DNA of 33,507 nt, from the IMG/VR virus record IMGVR_UViG_3300037294_000299, positions 1-33,507 of that record; one strand, given 5' to 3'. The notes below the pieces were generated by a model. It was not told the DNA's origin, did not search any database, and saw only the letters and a program-made list of their open reading frames with translations. The stretch comes from a virus. This document shows, piece after piece, positions 1-7,454 of this stretch (positions within the stretch are counted from its first letter, which is position 1; each line of letters begins with the position of its first letter). The position numbers were made by a program, and so were the translations under genes.

Positions 1-1875
1 AGGCAATACGCTTGAATAGTCTGCTACTGTTTTTGCTTTAATTCCGATTTCGTTTAAAGTCAAAGCCCCATTTTCTTCAATGCTTAACTTAAAATTTCGA
101 TAACGAACGGTGTATTGATGCCTATTCCCAGCAAGCAAAATCAACTGATATAAATTAACCTCGACATCTGCCGTTTCGGGTATTGTTACATTCGTAATTT
201 TTAAAGTATTCCAAGTATTCAAAGCTAAATTAGTCAATGGAATCTCAATGGTATTGACCGTTAAGCTGAACCCGTAAACATCGGGACTTATTTCATAAAG
301 GTAGTTAGAACCTACTTTGATCTGAAAAGCCATTGTATGATTTCCAAGTGTATTAGAAGGGCTTGAACTTACATTAACAAATGAGAATTCAAATTCAACT
401 GATAGTTTATTTGCTATTTCGTCAGCTATTAAAAAGCCTTGTCCTGAATCAGTAGTGCTTAAAGAAATTGCAGACAAATTAGGATCACTTAACCCAGCAG
501 TTGTGGTGGTAGTCCATATCTGAACTGAATCACCATTAGAATCGGAAACATATTGAACTCTAGCAAGATCTCCAGTAGGTCTTGAAGTTGGTTGATTTCC
601 AGGAAAAGCATTGACATATTCCCAATCTCGCAAAGTCCATGCACCTTGATAAGCCCCACCATTAGCCTGAAAGAATGAATCAATATTAAACTTATAATCA
701 AAGATTGCTCCGGCTGCAGCCGTACTTAAAATGCCTAATTTTAAAGTGGCTGTAAATTCGGTATAAGCTCGCCCGCTTCTTTTACTTGGCAAATTGAAAT
801 CACAAAGTAAATTCTGATCGTTGGTGACTGTTACGGCCTCGACAAAATCTCCGTTTCCATTAAATACCCGACCCGTTGCCGAACCTGAATTTAAGTCAGG
901 AATCCTGACTATCCAGAATTGATTTTCCCAAATAAATACCCTACAAAGAAAAGGATTTAATAGGTTTTTTATTACCTCGCTTGAGGGCAAATAGAGGTTA
1001 AAGATATTGTTCCCGTTTGTGTAGCTTGATATTTTCCCATCCGTAAAAATGGAAGCGTAAGGCGTGTAAAACTGCTCGAATAAAGATAGCGTTCCGGTCA
1101 TTCGATCTTCAAGAACAGAACAAATGATATTTGTATTTCTACGCTCTCTAAATGTTTGATTCAATACGCCAGTTAATGCTTGATGACTGATCCCAGAAAC
1201 TCCAAAAACGCCAGGGAATCGCTCAGGTAATGCTCGTATTGCATCCAATTGCTGTAATCCATCAATAGCCGTAAATGACTGAATTACATTCCCTGACTGA
1301 TCTGGACTATCAATATAATCTACGGTCATGTAGCCCTGGAAACGAATTACAGTTGCCTTTTTCAAGATAACCCTCCAATCTCTAATTCCACCAGTTAAGA
1401 ACTCATCAAACTGTCCGGATGTTCCTGCTAGCTCAAAATCTAAAGAACCTCTTACAATCGTTTTTAATATTGATTCAGGGCTTTGACTGTTTTCTCCAAA
1501 GTTCTGTGATATTTCTAACGCTGTTACCTCTTCGCTTGCCCCAACGTAATTGAAATTATAAATCTCTAATCTGATTGCAACACCTTCCAAATCGCATTTA
1601 TCAGAAAAGAATCTCAACCCGTAATCATTTGGAGGCGTTATGTTTCCCGTTGTGGTAAGATTGATCTTAGAGTCCCTTGATGGCATGTTAAATACAATCG
1701 GATTAGTGCTACCGATTACGGAAGAGTTAAGCCTCCACTCATCAATAAATAGCCCAGGCTCTAAAGTAATTCCAAGAGATAAAGAAGTCCCTTCCTCATA
1801 GAAGTCTAAAGGTGCAACACCATTTATAAGGATAGTTCCGTAATTTATCGGAAGTCTTAATCTGTATTCTGCCAT
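1..1875 (-). CDS. Large phage tail protein (tail tip or host-contact), C-terminus beyond the window
   Basis: An open frame of 625 codons starts at the ATG ending at 1875 and stays open to base 1, so the gene is cut by the window edge. It lies directly downstream of the tape measure gene in the late operon, where siphoviruses encode distal tail and baseplate proteins. The protein starts MAEYRLRLPINYGTILING and is rich in beta-type sequence, Asn, Thr and Ser, with no signal peptide or membrane segment, as expected of a structural tail protein. I do not recognise a catalytic motif. Read across the window ends, the frame joins the fragment at 33475-33507 (GGAPKPKPGA), giving a 635-residue protein if the genome is circular. 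Tail function is inferred from position and composition, not from a specific domain. Confidence 0.75.
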   Translation of the reverse strand, partial: MAEYRLRLPINYGTILINGVAPLDFYEEGTSLSLGITLEPGLFIDEWRLNSSVIGSTNPIVFNMPSRDSKINLTTTGNITPPNDYGLRFFSDKCDLEGVAIRLEIYNFNYVGASEEVTALEISQNFGENSQSPESILKTIVRGSLDFELAGTSGQFDEFLTGGIRDWRVILKKATVIRFQGYMTVDYIDSPDQSGNVIQSFTAIDGLQQLDAIRALPERFPGVFGVSGISHQALTGVLNQTFRERRNTNIICSVLEDRMTGTLSLFEQFYTPYASIFTDGKISSYTNGNNIFNLYLPSSEVIKNLLNPFLCRVFIWENQFWIVRIPDLNSGSATGRVFNGNGDFVEAVTVTNDQNLLCDFNLPSKRSGRAYTEFTATLKLGILSTAAAGAIFDYKFNIDSFFQANGGAYQGAWTLRDWEYVNAFPGNQPTSRPTGDLARVQYVSDSNGDSVQIWTTTTTAGLSDPNLSAISLSTTDSGQGFLIADEIANKLSVEFEFSFVNVSSSPSNTLGNHTMAFQIKVGSNYLYEISPDVYGFSLTVNTIEIPLTNLALNTWNTLKITNVTIPETADVEVNLYQLILLAGNRHQYTVRYRNFKLSIEENGALTLNEIGIKAKTVADYSSVLP

Positions 1876-1879
1876 TACC

Positions 1880-1887
1880 CAAAGATA
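1880..1887 (-). promoter_or_regulatory. TATCTTTG -7-like element just before the tail gene start
   Basis: The minus strand reads TATCTTTGGGTAATGG. The first eight bases fit the Bacteroidota -7 consensus TAnnTTTG, and the ATG follows four bases later, so any transcript from it would be nearly leaderless. The same string stands before the small terminase start (18189-18196), and a variant (TATCTTTA) before the large terminase start. It may be a promoter or a start-site context. Confidence 0.35.
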
Positions 1888-1901
1888 AAAAAAAATACTC
1901 A

Positions 1902-1931
1902 TTTGTTTGGTTAGTAAAAATATTAGGTTTA
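1902..1931 (+). promoter_or_regulatory. Candidate promoter of the inserted gene at 1959
   Basis: TTTG at 1902-1905 is followed after 18 bases by TAGGTTTA at 1924-1931, which matches TAnnTTTG in seven of eight positions. It points into the plus-strand gene at 1959 and lies between two minus-strand late genes. The spacer is slightly short for the Bacteroidota consensus. Confidence 0.4.
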
Positions 1932-1958
1932 GTATTGTGGAAACAAAACAGAAATGAC

Positions 1959-2420
1959 ATGGAACTATTTAAAAAAGAAAACGGCTTTATTAGCCCATTA
2001 AAAACAACTAAAACAGCTAATTATGGTTTAGCTGAAAATGAGGTGTCAATAATTTGGAGAACAAAGGATAATGGGAAAAATCCTAGTTATTCTATATGTT
2101 TTGGATCTAGGACTGACATTGATAGATTTAAGTATTTGTCAATTGCAAAAAAAAATGATACCATATATTTGGGTTTTCATAACAGTCTTGAAATTAGCCA
2201 TCATGCAAAAGTTTCTTTAACCGGAAAATCATCAAAAGATGATAGCATTACATCAACGGTTTATTCAAGGGTAGTGCTTGAATTTATTTTAAATTTTTTT
2301 GACAAACCTTTAGACATTGAACATTCATTTAGATATAAAATTGAAAAAATGCAGGCTATAAGTAATGCTGATATTCAAGTTTATAGTTTATCAAAAAAAA
2401 GGTCTTTATTTGGTATTTAA
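1959..2420 (+). CDS. Unknown 153-residue protein, antisense insertion (moron) in the tail module
   Basis: This plus-strand gene sits between the tape measure and the large tail gene, both on the minus strand. I chose the ATG at 1959 (MELFKKENGFIS); the frame is open back to a TTG at 1935. The product looks soluble and mixed alpha/beta, without signal peptide, membrane segment or a motif I recognise. It has its own candidate promoter upstream and a strong terminator directly after the stop, so it looks like an autonomous unit. Such genes in phages often act on the host or on competing phages, but nothing in the sequence shows its function. Confidence 0.75.
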   Translation: MELFKKENGFISPLKTTKTANYGLAENEVSIIWRTKDNGKNPSYSICFGSRTDIDRFKYLSIAKKNDTIYLGFHNSLEISHHAKVSLTGKSSKDDSITSTVYSRVVLEFILNFFDKPLDIEHSFRYKIEKMQAISNADIQVYSLSKKRSLFGI

Positions 2421-2423
2421 ATC

Positions 2424-2454
2424 AAAAGAGGGATTATTAGTCCCTCTTTTTTTT
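2424..2454 (+). terminator. Rho-independent terminator of the inserted gene
   Basis: AAAAGAGGGA (2424-2433), a seven-base loop and TCCCTCTTTT (2441-2450) form a perfect 10-bp stem followed by more T residues. It begins four bases after the stop codon at 2420 and touches the end of the tape measure gene. The symmetric A/T flanks of the stem mean it could also act on minus-strand transcripts. Confidence 0.85.
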
Positions 2455-4465
2455 ACCCTTTTGCGTTTTTACCTCTTGTCTCTTCAATTACAAATACTAA
2501 GTCAGTACCTCGAACGGTTGCGCTAAGTCCCAATGCCCCGTTTCCAGTAGATCCAAAGCCAGCACCTCCGAAGTTCTGACCTACCGAACCGCTCGACCCC
2601 GAAGCGATTGAAGAACCACCACCGCCGCCGCCTCCGCCTTTACCAAATGCACTTGAAATTAAAGCTATTGCACCACCAACAAAAACAGGCAATAAAGCAA
2701 GTCCAACAGGGCCTAAACTAGCAGCCGCACTAGATGCCGCAACAACTGCATTACCAGTCGCTATTTGCAAACTAGCCTGACTTTCGATAGTTGCCTGTAC
2801 TTTCTTTGCGGCCGCTTGCTTAAATATAGCTTGAATTATCTTAGGGGTATTTGAAAGTAAGGTTCCAATAAATCCTTTTAAAGCATCATTTCCGATATTC
2901 AAAGAATTTGCTATTTGATTTCCTAGCCCTGAAAATGATTGAGACAGAATTTCGTTTAATCCCTGGATTCTTTCAGTTTCTAAAGCTAAAGTGTCAGCTA
3001 TTTCAGTAATTGGAGGAGTGTCCCCAATTGGAATTTCAATCCTTTTAATGTCAGCATTCTTTTTATCATCTTTTGCAACTATACTTTCAGAAATTGAAGC
3101 TATTGAATCTTGAAGCCTAGCAGTTTCGGATAAAGCATCATTAAAAGCCTTAGCTTCCTCAGTAAGTCTCAAGAATGTAAACTCATTAATTATGTCAGCA
3201 GATTTACTAAATTGTTCAAACTTGGTAAGAATCTTGCTTGCTTCATTACCTAATTCTTTTGTGAAAACAGCACCATTTTGTAACTCTTCATTTATTTTTT
3301 TAATGAATTTAGTGTTATCACTTGTAATGCTTCCTATCTCATTTTGTAAATTAGCCTGCTCTTTTAATATCTTGTTTACATTAGCCTCAGCCAATTCTTT
3401 TTTACTAAATAAGTCTTGACCTATTCCAACAGCCTTTGAGCTAGGAGCTGACAAGACCTTTAATCTAGCTTCTTCTAGTTCCGTTTGCTTTTCTACCGCT
3501 TTATTTTCAAGAGTGAAAAGTTTTAAAGCATTTTCAGAAATGGCATTTGAAAAAGCCTGAGCCTTTGCCTTTGCTACAATTGACTTGGTTAAATCCCCAT
3601 AAGCCCCGCCTACATCACCCGTAAGAATCTGCTCCTTGGTTAGATTACCTAGATATTCAGGATAATCTTTTTGTAATTCATTAACGGCCTCAATTCTTTT
3701 GTTTAAAGGAACATTTGCATTCTCAGCTTGTAGCCTTAATAGTTCAAAATTCTGAGCCTCTTTAGTTGCGCTAGCTTGACCTTTAATTCCAGCTAAAGTA
3801 ACCCCATCTAAAGCCTCTCGGTATTTATCCAAAGCCTCAGCAGCATCTTCAGCACTTTCTTTTGATTTAAAGAATCCTTTTGCTGATAATACAGTTAATA
3901 CAGAAGTTAAAACAGATATTCCTAATACTAAAAGGTTTGCGGGTGAAATAATAGAGGCGAAAGCAGTTTTTAAAGCTGCGCCAGTTGAAGTGCTTGATGC
4001 TCTTAATTGCTGAAAGTTCCCAGCTAATTGAGTAATGTTGTTACCTATACCTATAATCCCAAACGGAGCATCTTGAATGATTCTACTAAATTCAATACCA
4101 ATTCCATTATAACTCGAAGTAGCTCTTCCAAGTCTTTGAATACCTTGCGTAGCTTGTGCCGTTGGTAGTCTCTGCAAAGCATTTCCAGCCCTTAGACCTG
4201 CCGTTGTAAGCCTGTTTAATTCAGTCTCAGCACGTTCTATTCTAATATTGTATTGAGAAATAGATCGAATGTCAGTAGCCCCTTCAAGATTACTTTTAAG
4301 GCTTTTTATTGAGTTCTTTAGACTATTTATTGATCCATTGCTCGAATCAAATTTAGATTTTAAATTATTAATAAAGCCTCCCAAAGCATTTTCCGCTAAT
4401 TTAAAACCAGAATTAAGCTGTGATATATTAGCCCCTATCTCTACTTCAATCTTTGGAGTTGCCAT
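2453..4465 (-). CDS. Tail tape measure protein
   Basis: The 670-residue protein follows the tail chaperone genes, the standard place for the tape measure, which sets tail length and forms the core inside the tail tube. Its N-terminus is helical and rich in Asn, Ser and Lys. Residues 128-150 contain RIIQDAPFGIIGIGNN, which I associate with tape measure proteins of Bacteroidota phages. A hydrophobic stretch at about 171-195 and another near 585-620, followed by a poly-Gly run, fit the membrane-active segments of this family. At about 0.15 nm per residue it would predict a tail near 100 nm. The start lies inside the end of the upstream chaperone frame (20-base overlap). Confidence 0.9.
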   Translation of the reverse strand: MATPKIEVEIGANISQLNSGFKLAENALGGFINNLKSKFDSSNGSINSLKNSIKSLKSNLEGATDIRSISQYNIRIERAETELNRLTTAGLRAGNALQRLPTAQATQGIQRLGRATSSYNGIGIEFSRIIQDAPFGIIGIGNNITQLAGNFQQLRASSTSTGAALKTAFASIISPANLLVLGISVLTSVLTVLSAKGFFKSKESAEDAAEALDKYREALDGVTLAGIKGQASATKEAQNFELLRLQAENANVPLNKRIEAVNELQKDYPEYLGNLTKEQILTGDVGGAYGDLTKSIVAKAKAQAFSNAISENALKLFTLENKAVEKQTELEEARLKVLSAPSSKAVGIGQDLFSKKELAEANVNKILKEQANLQNEIGSITSDNTKFIKKINEELQNGAVFTKELGNEASKILTKFEQFSKSADIINEFTFLRLTEEAKAFNDALSETARLQDSIASISESIVAKDDKKNADIKRIEIPIGDTPPITEIADTLALETERIQGLNEILSQSFSGLGNQIANSLNIGNDALKGFIGTLLSNTPKIIQAIFKQAAAKKVQATIESQASLQIATGNAVVAASSAAASLGPVGLALLPVFVGGAIALISSAFGKGGGGGGGGSSIASGSSGSVGQNFGGAGFGSTGNGALGLSATVRGTDLVFVIEETRGKNAKG

Positions 4466-4784
4466 TTGCTTTTAGCTTTTTTTGAATTTCTAGTAACTTT
4501 CTACCTTTTTCTTTATCCACTTGACTAACCGTTTCAACTTCAATTTCAGAATCCCAAGGCAAAGGAAAATGTTTATTACTCAATTTCTCTTTTACATGTG
4601 GTTGAGCAACAAGTAAGCTAGACCTTCTATTCATTTCCCATTGTTCCCGTAAATCAATCTCATGCCCTTCAACTACTAAATCTAACTCCATTCGATTAAA
4701 CAAAAAAAGCTGGTCTAGTGGAATTTTAGTTCTTCCCATGACCAGCAATAGTATTTCCATCAAAGAATAAGTCTTGCCTATTTC
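4446..4784 (-). CDS. Tail assembly chaperone, T-type extension made by -1 frameshift
   Basis: This frame encodes 112 residues when entered by a -1 shift at 4784-4790 and has no well-placed start of its own; the first in-frame TTG lies at 4763. Joined to the upstream frame it gives a 214-residue G-T type fusion. The text (MELDLVVEGHEIDLREQW, then RRSSLLVAQPH) resembles the T-part of siphovirus chaperones, which recruits tail tube subunits to the tape measure. The two-frame layout before a tape measure gene is a hallmark of this pair. The tape measure ATG lies within its last codons. Expression through frameshifting is inferred from the slippery site and frame relation. Confidence 0.8.
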   Translation of the reverse strand, partial: EIGKTYSLMEILLLVMGRTKIPLDQLFLFNRMELDLVVEGHEIDLREQWEMNRRSSLLVAQPHVKEKLSNKHFPLPWDSEIEVETVSQVDKEKGRKLLEIQKKLKANGNSKD

Positions 4785-5089
4785 TTTTTTTTAGTATCTT
4801 CTTTTGTTGCCGTTCCGTAAAGTTTCAATATTTCAGGCGTAGCATCCGATAAGCAAATTACCATATCTGCATACGTGAAAGAATCTAGTATCTCGCTTGC
4901 ATCCATCTTGATATTAGCCCCTGTTCTTTTAGAAGCTATCCGGTGCATTTGGAAAACCAATTCAGCAAGATCATTTAATGCAAATGTAGTTTCATTAAAA
5001 GCCGTTAAGAACTTCTTACCTCTGATTTCCTCCCATTGAGCAATTGCGCCCAAAGATACATACAGTTCTAAGTCTCCTATTTTGAGCAT
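4778..5089 (-). CDS. Tail assembly chaperone, G-type protein
   Basis: This 103-residue protein (MLKIGDLELYVSLGAIAQWE...) lies between the tail tube and tape measure genes. In siphoviruses this position holds the gpG chaperone, which coats the tape measure during tail assembly. Its end is Lys-rich (TKKK) because the last codons form the poly-A slippery site. Most ribosomes would stop at the TAG at 4778-4780, while a minority would shift and add the T-part. The start lies only three bases after the tail tube stop codon, which suggests coupled translation. Confidence 0.85.
   Translation of the reverse strand: MLKIGDLELYVSLGAIAQWEEIRGKKFLTAFNETTFALNDLAELVFQMHRIASKRTGANIKMDASEILDSFTYADMVICLSDATPEILKLYGTATKEDTKKKK
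4784..4790 (-). promoter_or_regulatory. -1 ribosomal frameshift site A AAA AAG
   Basis: In the G frame the minus strand reads ACT AAA AAA AAG AAA TAG. It contains the heptamer A AAA AAG in the correct phase, the same slippery sequence as in E. coli dnaX. A -1 shift enters the open T frame (GAA ATA GGC AAG), which runs 112 codons to 4446. The site lies two codons before the G stop. I see no strong stem-loop downstream. Confidence 0.8.
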
Positions 5090-5092
5090 AAA

Positions 5093-5506
5093 TTAAGTCG
5101 GTACGGTTGAGAATGCAGGCTGTCCTGAAAAGTCCATTGTAGCAGAAAATGAGATTTGAGTTTCATTGTCAGCGGTAACTTCAATGTTATTCAGCTGAAC
5201 ATTTACCGTTACAATCTCATCACCCGATTCAGTACCTCCCCAAATAGCCTCACCAACAGTTCCGAGAACGGCTGCTAAGTCAAACGCAGAAAGATTACCA
5301 GCAGAAGGTGCTTTATCATAATCTCCAGTAACCGAAATCGAACCTGTTTTATTTCCGCCAGTAAGTCTTGATCCATAGTCACCTGTGCAGCGATTACGAA
5401 CTAGGATAGACTCATTTGTAAATGTGATAGTTGACGATACTTTACAGACAACTTCAACTGCCCCAAATAGGACTGCAACTGTTGAACCTTTTTGAAATGT
5501 AGCCAT
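5093..5506 (-). CDS. Major tail (tube) protein
   Basis: The 137-residue protein starts MATFQKGSTVAVLFGAVEV and is rich in beta-prone Val, Thr and Ser. It lies upstream of the tail chaperones and downstream of the tail completion gene, the usual place of the siphovirus tail tube protein. Phrases such as TGDYGSRLTGGNKTGSISV resemble the tail tube fold, in which subunits form stacked hexameric rings. It has its own promoter (5532-5563) just upstream, which fits the need for many copies. The length is typical of small tail tube proteins. Identification is by position and composition. Confidence 0.8.
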   Translation of the reverse strand: MATFQKGSTVAVLFGAVEVVCKVSSTITFTNESILVRNRCTGDYGSRLTGGNKTGSISVTGDYDKAPSAGNLSAFDLAAVLGTVGEAIWGGTESGDEIVTVNVQLNNIEVTADNETQISFSATMDFSGQPAFSTVPT

Positions 5507-5531
5507 ATTGTTATTTGCTTATTCGTTTAAA

Positions 5532-5563
5532 CAAATATGAGAATAAAAAAATAAAATTGCAAA
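5532..5563 (-). promoter_or_regulatory. Promoter of the tail tube gene
   Basis: On the minus strand TTTG (5563-5560), a 20-base spacer and CATATTTG (5539-5532) give a near-consensus Bacteroidota promoter, about 26 bases before the ATG. The 22 bases at 5517-5538 recur with one mismatch at 12462-12483, before the prohead protease, so the two late promoters share their -7 element and leader. Confidence 0.7.
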
Positions 5564-5573
5564 AGGCTTAAAT

Positions 5574-6014
5574 CTACGACTGGAAAATATCAAATCGATA
5601 ATTAATCAGTTTTCGATAAGCTACCTCAGAAACGCCTTGCTCAATCAAAGAATTGCTAAACTCTTTAGTAATGCTCAAGACCTGAAAGCCTGAAATTGTA
5701 AAAGGCAAGATCATCGAAGACTGGATCTGATTGGAAATTAATTCGCTTGTAATTTTCCCACCTGAACCCATTGGAAACTTTGTAACTATGTCAATCTGTA
5801 AAGATACTGCTTGCCTTGTAGCGCATCTATTATTGGTAGTCTCAGCCTCATTTTGAGCCCCTATCAAAACATAAGCCTTACCGCCTCCGATATTAGCCGG
5901 AACTGTATTTGGATTTAAAAAGGAATCATTAATAGGGATAGTTATTGCATTAACTACCAAAGGAGCTATTTTTGATAAAACTGATTCTCTGAGTAAATGA
6001 GATATTTCTTCCAT
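5574..6014 (-). CDS. Probable tail completion (terminator) protein
   Basis: This 146-residue protein (MEEISHLLRESVLSKIAPLV...) lies between the HK97 gp10-like gene and the tail tube gene. That place is normally held by the tail terminator, which caps the tube and joins it to the head. Its size and a central pattern with LQIDIVTKF agree with this group, but I see no decisive motif. Its start codon touches the stop of the upstream gene at 6014, which indicates translational coupling. The call rests mainly on synteny. Confidence 0.6.
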   Translation of the reverse strand: MEEISHLLRESVLSKIAPLVVNAITIPINDSFLNPNTVPANIGGGKAYVLIGAQNEAETTNNRCATRQAVSLQIDIVTKFPMGSGGKITSELISNQIQSSMILPFTISGFQVLSITKEFSNSLIEQGVSEVAYRKLINYRFDIFQS

Positions 6015-6472
6015 TATTTTAACCCTCTAGCGATTTCATTTTTTAATTCCTGCACTAAGTTAGCTGTTTCTTCGAAGTATGAAGGGAATAGATACGGAGT
6101 CCCTTTTAGAGTTCCTTTTCCAGTCTTGAAGAAAATCTTTGCTATTGCCTTTATTTCAGGAGTATATCTAGGATCAGAATTGACTATCTGTAAGAAGTCT
6201 AAACCAGTCCCAAATTCCACGTAAGCGTCAATATCTTGAGTACCCTGAACACCTACAATCCAGTTTAATCCGTTGTTTTGCCTTACCTTATCAATCCTTT
6301 GTTTGATATTTAATTGAATACCTACTACCTGACTTGGCGCTCTCTGAATAGCCTTAACTTCAATTCCAGTCGCAGTATCTTCCAAAACATCTTTAGTGAT
6401 CTGAATAGCCTGTTCAACTTGCTTTTTTATCTCCCTAATAGCCTGATCTAATCCTAATACCCGAACGCTCAT
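6014..6472 (-). CDS. HK97 gp10-like neck / tail-component protein
   Basis: The 152-residue protein has a charged helical N-terminus (GLDQAIREIKKQVEQAIQ), a central IEVKAIQRAP segment and a C-terminal part with YVEFGTG and GTPYLFPSY. This arrangement is typical of the HK97 gp10 family found between head closure and tail completion proteins, thought to help connect head and tail. It overlaps the upstream head closure gene by four bases and meets the downstream gene at one base. The order matches many HK97-type phages. Confidence 0.75.
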   Translation of the reverse strand: MSVRVLGLDQAIREIKKQVEQAIQITKDVLEDTATGIEVKAIQRAPSQVVGIQLNIKQRIDKVRQNNGLNWIVGVQGTQDIDAYVEFGTGLDFLQIVNSDPRYTPEIKAIAKIFFKTGKGTLKGTPYLFPSYFEETANLVQELKNEIARGLK

Positions 6473-6795
6473 GCTCTAATCATTGTAATTATCCATTCCT
6501 TAAATTGTCTTGCATCACTTAGAGAAATACCGGTTATCTTATGATTGAATCCTTTGTATTGAATCTGATAGATTTCAGAAGGTGTAAAGCCTGATCTTAC
6601 CTGAACGCCTATTCGATAAGTATTGGGTAATTGAAGCTGTAAAGACTCAATATCTGAACCTCCTCTAATCTGAATAGCCCTGCAAAAAGTTGATAATACT
6701 AAAGACTCTGTTGGTATTGAACCGCCAAATCCATCTGGAGATGAACCGAAATTAATAAAACTGCATTTCTGATCGTATTTACCAAAGTTAATCAT
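6469..6795 (-). CDS. Head closure protein (head-tail joining)
   Basis: The 108-residue protein (MINFGKYDQKCSFINFGSS...) has the pattern of the phage head-tail joining family related to SPP1 gp16. It starts with a short strand, then a DGFGG turn, a central RAIQIRGGSD segment and the late GFNHKITGISLSD strand pair. Such proteins plug the connector after DNA packaging and form the tail docking site. It overlaps both neighbours by four bases (ATGA type), within a tightly packed head-tail cluster. Confidence 0.75.
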   Translation of the reverse strand: MINFGKYDQKCSFINFGSSPDGFGGSIPTESLVLSTFCRAIQIRGGSDIESLQLQLPNTYRIGVQVRSGFTPSEIYQIQYKGFNHKITGISLSDARQFKEWIITMIRA

Positions 6796-6977
6796 TTGGA
6801 AGATATGTAAGCGTGAAACTTCAATGTTACTACCTTGAACCCACCATCATCATGGGCATCCTCTACAATTGAGCTAATAGTGCAAGGTATTATTTCTCCT
6901 TTAGGAGTAATAAAATGAAACCCACCTTTATCGTCAAAAACGCATTTAACCATTTTACTTTTAATTTCATCTGTCAT
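6792..6977 (-). CDS. Small unknown protein in the connector cluster
   Basis: This 61-residue protein (MTDEIKSKMVKCVFDDKGG...) is embedded by four-base overlaps between the gp6-like connector and the head closure gene, so it is very likely translated. It is small, soluble and beta-rich, with no recognised motif. Position suggests a structural or assembly accessory role; nothing else shows its function. Confidence 0.65.
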   Translation of the reverse strand: MTDEIKSKMVKCVFDDKGGFHFITPKGEIIPCTISSIVEDAHDDGGFKVVTLKFHAYISSK

Positions 6978-7435
6978 ATCATCAAATCATTTCTGTATCT
7001 ATTCTCTATCACTAGAGAAGAACTTAACTCGTTCTTGTAAATATTCTCAGTTAACTGATTCTGCCTAAATGCAAATTCAGTAGCTATTCTATTAAGCATA
7101 GCTACCTTTAAATCGATAGGTAGTGGATTAGCCGTATTGAATCCAGCTAGATATGAGTAATTCACTATCTCATATTCATCCGTTGTAACATCCTCAATCC
7201 AAGGGCCAATAGGGTAAATCCTTTCATCCCTGCTATTTTCTGAAATTACCACTTCGACTTCAAAGTAAGATTGACCGCTTTGCTTTTCCGATTGTATCCT
7301 AGCCGAAGGAATTAACTTGTCTTGAATCAGATCGTCAAAATCCGAGAAGTCTATTTGAAGCCAGGTTTTAGCCTCAGCCAAAGAAATAGGCTCTGTTACT
7401 GTTATTGGTAGTACCTTTGAAATTCTAAGTGGCAT
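6974..7435 (-). CDS. Head-tail connector protein (HK97 gp6-like)
   Basis: The 153-residue protein opens with VTEPISLAEAKTWLQID followed by a helix with DDLIQDKLIPSARIQSE. This is the typical start of the phage gp6-like connector family that forms the ring under the portal. A later helix with LKVAMLNRIATEFAFRQ also fits. It heads the tightly overlapping cluster of connector, closure and neck genes. In most phages it follows the capsid gene directly; here an accessory block with a methyltransferase and a glycosyltransferase separates them. Confidence 0.85.
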   Translation of the reverse strand: MPLRISKVLPITVTEPISLAEAKTWLQIDFSDFDDLIQDKLIPSARIQSEKQSGQSYFEVEVVISENSRDERIYPIGPWIEDVTTDEYEIVNYSYLAGFNTANPLPIDLKVAMLNRIATEFAFRQNQLTENIYKNELSSSLVIENRYRNDLMI

Positions 7436-7454
7436 CTCTTTTTTTGTTTACAAT

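Noticed and set aside
489-701. Minus-strand frame of 70 codons
   Set aside because: It lies within the large tail gene in another frame and has a low-complexity, hydrophobic shadow sequence.
3192-3419. Plus-strand frame opposite the tape measure gene
   Set aside because: Antisense shadow of the long tape measure frame, with no promoter or family resemblance.
4269-4475. Plus-strand frame opposite the tape measure start
   Set aside because: Antisense shadow; its composition mirrors the helical coding strand.
5997-6224. Plus-strand frame opposite the neck protein gene
   Set aside because: Antisense shadow of a well-supported gene in a tightly overlapping operon.
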